Positions 58,745 through 64,000 of a DNA stretch of 64,000 bases are shown one piece after another. This DNA comes from Paragonimus westermani (lineage: Eukaryota > Platyhelminthes > Trematoda > Plagiorchiida > Troglotrematidae), in NCBI GenBank assembly GCA_008508345.1, contig QNGE01000761.1, forward strand, positions 50,133 through 114,132, in the 5' to 3' direction. The stretch's first letter is position 1; each line of letters starts with the position of its first letter. The notes under the pieces were generated by a model. It was not told where the DNA came from. It was given only the letters and a program-made list of their open reading frames with translations, and ran no database searches. Position numbers and translations under genes: made by a program.

Positions 58745-58850
58745 ATGAGATTTCGGACGTTTTCGAATCAGCGAACGAAACGGTGTATCTAGCCTCGGCT
58801 AGTGTACCAACAGCTGAGCTACGAAGTCACGTCAGAAATTTCGCATTCCG
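58745..58850 (-). repeat. SINE family 2, inverted copy
   Basis: Minus strand TCGTAGCTCAGCTGTTGGTA (A-box) and TTCGCTGATTCGAAAACG (B-box) at tRNA spacing. Confidence 0.55.
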
Positions 58851-59659
58851 ACTCGGTTACCCACCGAACCTACAATGTCATACTGTATCCGCCAAATGAT
58901 TAAGGCAATTGACTGCCCAGGCAGGACGTCTCAGTAATTTCAAGCTGGAATCCATCAACGGCACCCCTCCTCTAAATTATTTAATCTGCCAAACCAACTA
59001 TCAGTAATACAGCTGGAGTATTGCTCCTACTCGACTGTGACTGATTGTTTAGGCGTGGTAATTCGGCTTTATCGATTGTTAGATCAATGGCAAGGTGGCC
59101 ATCAAGACCGCCCCACAGGGACGTGGATCGGCGATGAACTGCTGGCCGAGGTGAGCTCTAACTAGGATTAGACTAGTGTTCAATACACCCTACCGTCCAG
59201 AAAAGTATGACAGTTGGAGGCACGTTCACGAGCTCTCTAACGTAGTTGAAAAACGAGGTATCCGGTTGACTAAGATAAAACAGAACAATTAATGGTTGTA
59301 TTTCCTTTACTCTACATAGGGATCTAAAGTTACACTAAATAGGAAACCAGCGTTAAAGGTTTTTCACCATTTTTAAGTCATATTTCATATCGATCACAAC
59401 TGAAAAATTACGCGGAGATGGTATGTTTATTATTGCTTTATTAATATATCGAAAAACCGTTTGTTTACTGAGCAAGTATTCAATTATTCATCCACGAGTA
59501 CACCATGATTTGTGGGACTTTACTGTACATTGCACGCTCCATTGCATGACTATAAGGTCATAAATGTTTACCAATTTGTCCACGAAGAAGTTGCATATGC
59601 ATTCCGCAGCCAGTTCCTTTTGAACGACTGTTCGTTCTTGAACATTTGATTCCTAAAAG
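58851..59659. other. Unassigned intron sequence before the last cyclase exon
   Basis: Ends with the acceptor CTAAAAG. No element motif recognised. Confidence 0.35.
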
Positions 59660-59968
59660 GACGGCGGAAAAATTAAGACCTATTGGCTACACGGGCGACC
59701 GGACGAAGCAGATTGTGAGCGCGCAGCCAAACTATGCGCCCGAATACATCTTGAACGTGAACAGTTGGCCGACTCCAACCTGTCTTCCAGTCAGCTGCAG
59801 GGTGGTGAAAGTTGGGGGTCGTGGACCGGGAGTCGCTGCAGCTCCGCTCACACGCAGGCTTCGAAACGCAGTTCAATGACACTGTCACAGCGTCATAGTC
59901 TATCGTCTCGATCAGCGATCCTAGAATCTGTGGCAACCGACGAGAAGCGGAATTCAAGTACACAATAG
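59660..59968 (+). CDS. Guanylate cyclase last exon with Ser-rich tail
   Basis: The exon encodes DGGKIKTYWLHGRPDEAD and then an 84-residue tail, ending at TAG (59966-59968). KTYWLHGR is the final beta strand of the catalytic domain in receptor-type guanylate cyclases (usually xTYWLLGE or TYWLxGR). Soluble beta subunits instead end xxVWFLSR. The tail is rich in Ser, Gln and Arg (for example SLSSRSAILESVATDEKRNS) and begins with a short Glu/Arg/Lys helix-like part (ERAAKLCARIHLEREQLADS). The start is set by AG at 59658-59659 in phase 0 with the exon ending 57650. The TYWL end argues for a membrane receptor type, the altered catalytic loop for something like a soluble alpha subunit, so the class is left open. 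No AATAAA lies closer than 61567. Confidence 0.85.
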   Translation, partial: DGGKIKTYWLHGRPDEADCERAAKLCARIHLEREQLADSNLSSSQLQGGESWGSWTGSRCSSAHTQASKRSSMTLSQRHSLSSRSAILESVATDEKRNSSTQ

Positions 59969-61039
59969 CCGCAGAACAGTAGGCATTTCATTGGTGCAAA
60001 TTAATCCAATGACAAATACGAAAAGATAACAATCATTTGGCCCTACTTTACTTCCTACGTTCACCCCAGATAGAATTTTCGTCATTCTATGTAGCTCGAT
60101 TTTAAGAAGATTCACCCTGAACACAATGATATATATTTAGGGAAGCGAGTAGTATCTTTAGTAAAAATGGAATAACATTACCTATATACGAACCCAGTAG
60201 AATGAATCTCATGAATAGATACACTACTACACATACGTCACAAAATATCTTCATCAATACACACAAGAAATATATTTTACGTGCAATCCTTTCGTTCTGA
60301 TTCAATGAAAAGGGGTATGTGCTTGTTGGATACAGAAGTGGTATGGCCAGAAGGTTAGCAGTTAACTCTCAAACTTAGGGGATTGAGTCGTGGTGCATAA
60401 CCAGCTGACTGAAGCTGTTTGGATTTGTTTGCTTTGATATGAAGAACACAGTGTGGGCAAGGGAGATAACGAAGTGTGCCCCGTTTTGATCCATGCTTTC
60501 TGATTTTTACACATAAGCTATTCAACACACCAGCTTCGGCATGTCCTCCACACCTGACTCAGTAATTTTCGTCCTTTTTGACTTTTGGCAAAATAAGTGT
60601 ACGCAACCAGTTACAGACGACGACAATCTGAAGTCAACCAACAAACAACGAGTGTCTTACGAGAAACTCATCTAAAAACCACTTAGGATATGGAAAACAA
60701 ATGGTTTGCTTTGGTGGGGACTATGATGAAGAATGTTCATGACATTTTTTACACCATCGTTGTGCTATGGTCAGGCCACAGTTTTCGAACTGTTGTTAGT
60801 AAAGTTGAAGTCATTTATGATTGAAGAAATTGTCCACCCAGCACAGGAGAATTTCAGATGCACTATGAGAGTGGTGTTTTGGCCACAATCTTCTTGCCAC
60901 TACTTTTCTGGCAGTCAATGACTAACAGTTTTAAGGATGGCGCAGTTACATTCACGCAGAGTCTAGAGCTCTTTCGAGCCGTAGCACCAATGGTTACTTG
61001 GTTATTCGTATTTGTATCGGTTGGGGTGCGATGCGTTGT
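59969..61039. other. Presumed 3' UTR and unassigned flank of the cyclase gene
   Basis: No further exon or element recognised. The first AATAAA downstream of the stop is at 61567-61572, far for a UTR, so a variant signal is likely. Confidence 0.35.
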
Positions 61040-61240
61040 CAGCGCAATTAAGCATTCGGCGCGGCACATAATTTTTCAGCGTGGTTTCCGTGCTGCGCTG
61101 TGAGACAACCAACTCGTAATGTTATCAGAGCAACACAACCAGGTTCAAACCGGGAAATCCATTCACCCACGAGTCTAAAACTACGAATCTCAATCGGGAT
61201 GCACAGTAATGAATCTAAAGCACTGTTGAACAAAACTGCA
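61040..61240 (-). repeat. Possible decayed dispersed repeat with B-box-like word
   Basis: Minus strand CCCGGTTTGAACCTGG lies in a stretch reminiscent of common flatworm repeat sequence. Only one copy is seen here. Confidence 0.25.
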
Positions 61241-62649
61241 AAATCAAGAATGTTGGATGGATCTTTCGATTACAAATGTACAAACGGAAGTTCCACTGAT
61301 AAACAGGTGATTGCACGTTTGAAGCAAGGTACGTGAATCGCAAACTTGCCTATACTGTTTCAGATGTGTAAAGGGGAAAGACAAATCACTTCATCATCGT
61401 TGTGCAGTACAGGAATGCTTGTAAACTAACCTTCATCGGACAATAGCCGGGTGTTTCCCTCCGGTTTTTATTCGTATATTATAGCAAACTTAGTGTTGTT
61501 TGATGCGTATTTAGTTGGAATGGACTGTATTCCCTATTTACGTTTTTCCTCATAGTATACTGTAGGAATAAACTATCGTAGCTTTCGGCCAATTCGCCAT
61601 CTGGTTAATCCGCCAACTGATATAGCTCACCTTTTCTTAGTAATCTGTAAAATGACACGCCGGTCTGTGACATGGACATCGATTTATCACACCTGAGATG
61701 GCTAGTCACATGATTAAGGGGGTTGTTTTGTTCAGTCAGTCAGTGTATGGAAAAACATATTAAGAACAGTTGCGTTCAGTGATTCCGTATCTCATGAACC
61801 CGGCTCCACGAACGATGCTTACGTTTTAATTGTACATGGGAATATATGCAAAGGATGCGACTGGGTGTAAGTAGTATTCAGTCTGAACCAACCAACATAG
61901 TATGTGTTATTTAGATTGATGAAACATCCTCAAATATTAACCTGTAACAGGTCTTCTGTTTGTTTTGATGCAGTAGACGATGAAAGTCATAGATTTACCG
62001 TCAGACAGGTGATAATGACCCTACATGGTGCGTAATTATATCGAGGATATACTTCTGTGTTCGTTTCGGCAAGATTCGGGCACAGCAGTCTAAACGATTT
62101 TGGTCGAATGGCATTCGCTTCCAAACGCTACCAGTCCAGTGCACAGGTCGCCTGTCAATGTTCCGGAAATAACCTCAGGCCAGCCACCAATCGCGCCCGT
62201 TTCCCAATCTGCACTAGTCACGTGACCCTGCTTTGGTTGCACTTTGTTTAGCCCGCACAAACGAAAGTGCATCTTCCAAAGTGTGTCGGATGGTTACCGC
62301 CAACCAAGTAAAATCCATATGCTTTGCATCGTGCGCCAAGTGAACCGCGAAAAACAACACAACAAGGTTTAGAGTAACATGCATGCACAAAATGGATGTG
62401 CCTCGGAAATTTGAGAAGTATGCTATAAACCTCCCAAATGGTTAAGACAAAGGAAGAGTATAAAGGATGTCGAAAATTAGTTGTGCTCATGCGCAGTATT
62501 AAATAATTATTTGTTTAAGCTACCAGTGGAAACTAAAAGGGCTATAGGTTTCACATAGTCTCGATCTTCTCGTAGAGCGTTTATCAAGCGATTTTAATCA
62601 GAAGCTTCATATTGATAAACAGATTGGGAATAACACAACATTACGAGCA
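61241..62649. other. Unassigned sequence
   Basis: A frame of 78 codons (61100-61336, +) ends close to a GTACGT and could be an exon, but I recognise nothing in it. AATAAA at 61567-61572. Confidence 0.3.
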
Positions 62650-62650
62650 A

Positions 62651-62703
62651 GTTGTAATACTCTACCTTTCAACCACCTTAGGTGGCCTTCCTCAGGAGTG
62701 TTG
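62651..62703 (-). ncRNA. Hammerhead-ribozyme-like motif
   Basis: Read on the minus strand: stem I strand CAACACTC, core CTGAGGA (62689-62695, fits CUGANGA), a hairpin GGCCACC-TAA-GGTGGTT (stem II, five Watson-Crick plus two G-U pairs), GAAA (62667-62670), two bases, UA (cleavage expected after 62663), and the stem I partner GAGTATTACAAC. Stem I pairs 4 bp, one mismatch, 2 bp. The tiny stem III (one A-U pair) matches hammerheads described in Penelope-like elements and other retroelements. Weaknesses: an extra A before stem II, G-U pairs next to the core and a weak stem I. Confidence 0.45.
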
Positions 62704-63201
62704 TCATATGTTGTATTCATCAACTGGTACCTGTTAGTGTGTTTGAATACGGTATGTAGAAAGGCTACCAATAGGATGTATTGGTTTACGGTTCACAACA
62801 TGAGTATCCCAGTTGCGAACATGGATAGACCATCATGTGGTTGTGATGTGCATGCGCATAGGATGTTCGGGATGGGGTGGGTGACGAGGATATTGCAAAC
62901 GTTTCCTGTGTCGTGTCGTCCACTCAGTAAATCATCTCAGACTACTGACAATTTCAAGTCATCGGATCAGGGTACCGACTGCAGTTTATTAGCAATGAGT
63001 AAAGAATCTGCCACTAGACGTTCTTTGTGGCTACGGCAACCACTTGTGGTGGAGTGCAGCCAATCGTGTACGCCATATCTGCATTGGCCAATCAGATTGT
63101 TCGACATTGACCTACATCTATAGTATCCATAACAAACTAGACAGCATGTTATGTGTGGTGTAGTGAATACACATCTTGCTCTGAACCTGACTTGTTCTAC
63201 A
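62699..63201 (+). repeat. Candidate 5' LTR of the Gypsy element
   Basis: Starts TGTTGTCATATG and ends TTGTTCTACA, i.e. TG...CA ends, directly before a primer-site-like TGGTGAC. It contains TTGGCCAATCAG (a CCAAT box) about 120 bp before its end and TCTATAGTA (TATA-like) about 80 bp before it. The right edge is better supported than the left. The 3' LTR lies outside the window, so it cannot be proved here. Confidence 0.4.
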
Positions 63202-63485
63202 TGGTGACAGAGATGAAGAACCCAGACTGGATGGGTGTGAGCCCAATGTCGGGATTGAATCTCCGACCACCGCCCCAGCTGAACATGAATGAGGATGAAG
63301 GACTTCCAGCCGAGAGGGAGTTTCAAATGGCGATGTTTCGACATGTCATCGGAGAGCAGGCCGTCCCCTGCATTAACACATTTCCGTATGAGGCAGACGA
63401 AGACCCAGAAGACTGGGAAAACGTGATGAGGAAATTAGAATGTTATTGTTCGGGATTTACGAACGACACTTCTGAGAGATATACA
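63201..63485 (+). pseudogene. Gypsy gag N-terminal part
   Basis: The frame continues from the LTR edge as MVTEMKNPDWMGVSP, PPPQLNMNEDEGLP and YEADEDPEDWENVMRKLECY. The DPxxWxxxxxKLE pattern fits the start of a Gypsy capsid. No zinc knuckle follows because of the deletion. The first ATG overlaps the primer-site candidate, so a later ATG (63213 or 63228) may be the true start. Confidence 0.55.
63202..63208 (+). other. Candidate primer-binding site
   Basis: TGGTGAC immediately follows the candidate LTR. The 3' end of eukaryotic tRNA-Trp (GTCACCA) is complementary to these seven bases, and tRNA-Trp priming is reported for a fluke Gypsy element. Seven bases is short evidence. Confidence 0.35.
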
Positions 63486-63897
63486 TTTAATTGCCGCGTC
63501 CAAGAACCGAAGTCGAACCATGAGTAGCGCCGAGACCCAATCCGTACAAATCGAAAACGAACTGCTGGCAGTGGTCTTTGCAATGGGAAAGTCCAGCGAT
63601 TACACATTTAGGAGAAAAACGATCATCCAAACCGACCATAAACCATTGACAACTATCGTAAAAAAAAGCCCCTGGAAAAGGCGCCAAGCCGTTTGCAGGC
63701 AATGTTGGTACGCCTACAGAAGTATACTTTCGAGATCGGGTACACTCCTGGCAAGAACATGGTACTGGCGGATACACTATCGCGAGCTCCACTGGCAACG
63801 GAAGAAGACAACTGCACCGGGTATGAACAAGTATACTTAACGCTCGCGGAATCAGACTCGTGGTTACCACGAATAAGGCAGACGTTTGCCGATGACG
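63486..63897 (+). pseudogene. Gypsy RNase H C-terminal half (frameshifted)
   Basis: SRTMSSAETQSVQIENELLA and VVFAMGKSSDYTF, then IIQTDHKPLTTIVKKSPW, and after a frameshift near 63685 LVRLQKYTFEIGYTPGKNMV and LADTLSRAPLA. These are the standard Ty3/Gypsy RNase H blocks (SRxLxxxExxYxxxExELLAVVFA, TDHKPLxxI, RLxxxLxxYxFxxxYxPGKxMxxADxLSRA). The Asp of TDHKPL and the Asp of ADTLSR are retained. Confidence 0.88.
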
Positions 63898-64000
63898 AAG
63901 CTCGAAGAGCAAATCAGAAACGGCTGGCCCGATAACGCACGACAAGTGAGTGAAATCATTCGTCCTTATTTCAGGGCCCGGGATAAGTTGACCACAGAAA
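63898..64000 (+). pseudogene. Gypsy RNase H-integrase connector, cut by window end
   Basis: After another frame change the protein reads LEEQIRNGWPDNARQVSEII then RPYFRARDKLTTE. This is the GWP ... PYxxxRDxLxxxxGLxxxGxRIxIP connector before the integrase zinc finger. Confidence 0.85.

Larger units (their letters stand above)
57651..59659 (+). other. 2-kb intron of the cyclase gene
   Basis: Donor GTGAGT at 57651, acceptor CTAAAAG ending at 59659. It contains an RT-like fragment and one copy each of SINE families 1 and 2, both antisense. Confidence 0.8.
63201..64000 (+). mobile_element. Gypsy LTR retrotransposon, internally deleted, runs off the window
   Basis: A gag start (63201-63480) is joined directly to RNase H (63490-63895), then to the RNase H-integrase connector (63898-63999). 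Protease and RT, normally about 2 kb, are missing between them. Three frames are needed to read it. The sequence is otherwise clean (long conserved runs), so the deletion may be recent or define a non-autonomous derivative. Confidence 0.85.

Noticed and set aside
1..64000. CRISPR arrays, bacterial operons or ribosome-binding sites
   Set aside because: No regularly spaced direct repeats and no prokaryotic gene layout; splice sites and retroelements show a eukaryotic nuclear genome.

Overview
The window reads as a non-coding-rich stretch of an invertebrate nuclear genome. It has small exons separated by very long introns, no operon-like gene packing, many decayed retrotransposons, tRNA-derived SINEs, two isolated ambiguous bases (6484, 34714) and a 669-base assembly gap (30138-30806). 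The mix of elements fits a parasitic flatworm (tapeworm or fluke): RTE-type LINEs with GAT-repeat tails, CR1/Jockey-type LINEs, Penelope-like elements with a GIY-YIG domain, several Gypsy lineages and BEL/Pao. That assignment is inference from element content; I could not run a search.

The one host gene I can support lies on the + strand. Three exons (36213-36322, 57558-57650, 59660-59968) join in frame across consensus splice sites and encode the end of a class III guanylate cyclase catalytic domain plus a Ser-rich C-terminal tail. Earlier exons were not found. They may lie in the gap, upstream of the window, or in sequence I did not recognise. The first exon keeps the MPRYCLFG signature but lacks the Asn and Arg usually found in the following VNTASRME segment, so the domain may be a pseudo-cyclase or a subunit that works only as a heterodimer.

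Layout: 0-9 kb holds a Gypsy RNase H/integrase remnant (-), RTE LINE A (+) and a second Gypsy remnant (+). 9-30 kb holds a Penelope endonuclease fragment (+), a tRNA-type SINE, CR1-like LINE G (+), a Gypsy integrase fragment (+) and a long Gypsy pol ruin (-). 30-36 kb holds the gap and a nearly whole Penelope RT-endonuclease gene (-). 36-57.5 kb is one 21-kb intron of the cyclase gene. It is loaded with RTE LINE B (+), CR1-like LINE F (-), a Penelope 3' end (-), RTE LINE C (-) with a perfect 11-bp target-site duplication, and a BEL/Pao integrase tail (+). 57-60 kb carries the last two exons plus SINEs. 62.6-64 kb carries a hammerhead-ribozyme-like motif (-), a candidate LTR and an internally deleted Gypsy element (+) that runs off the end.

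Almost every element copy is broken by stops, frameshifts or truncation. Domains were recognised by reading translated motifs by eye, so domain identities are fairly firm, while element boundaries are approximate unless a repeat or splice site fixes them.
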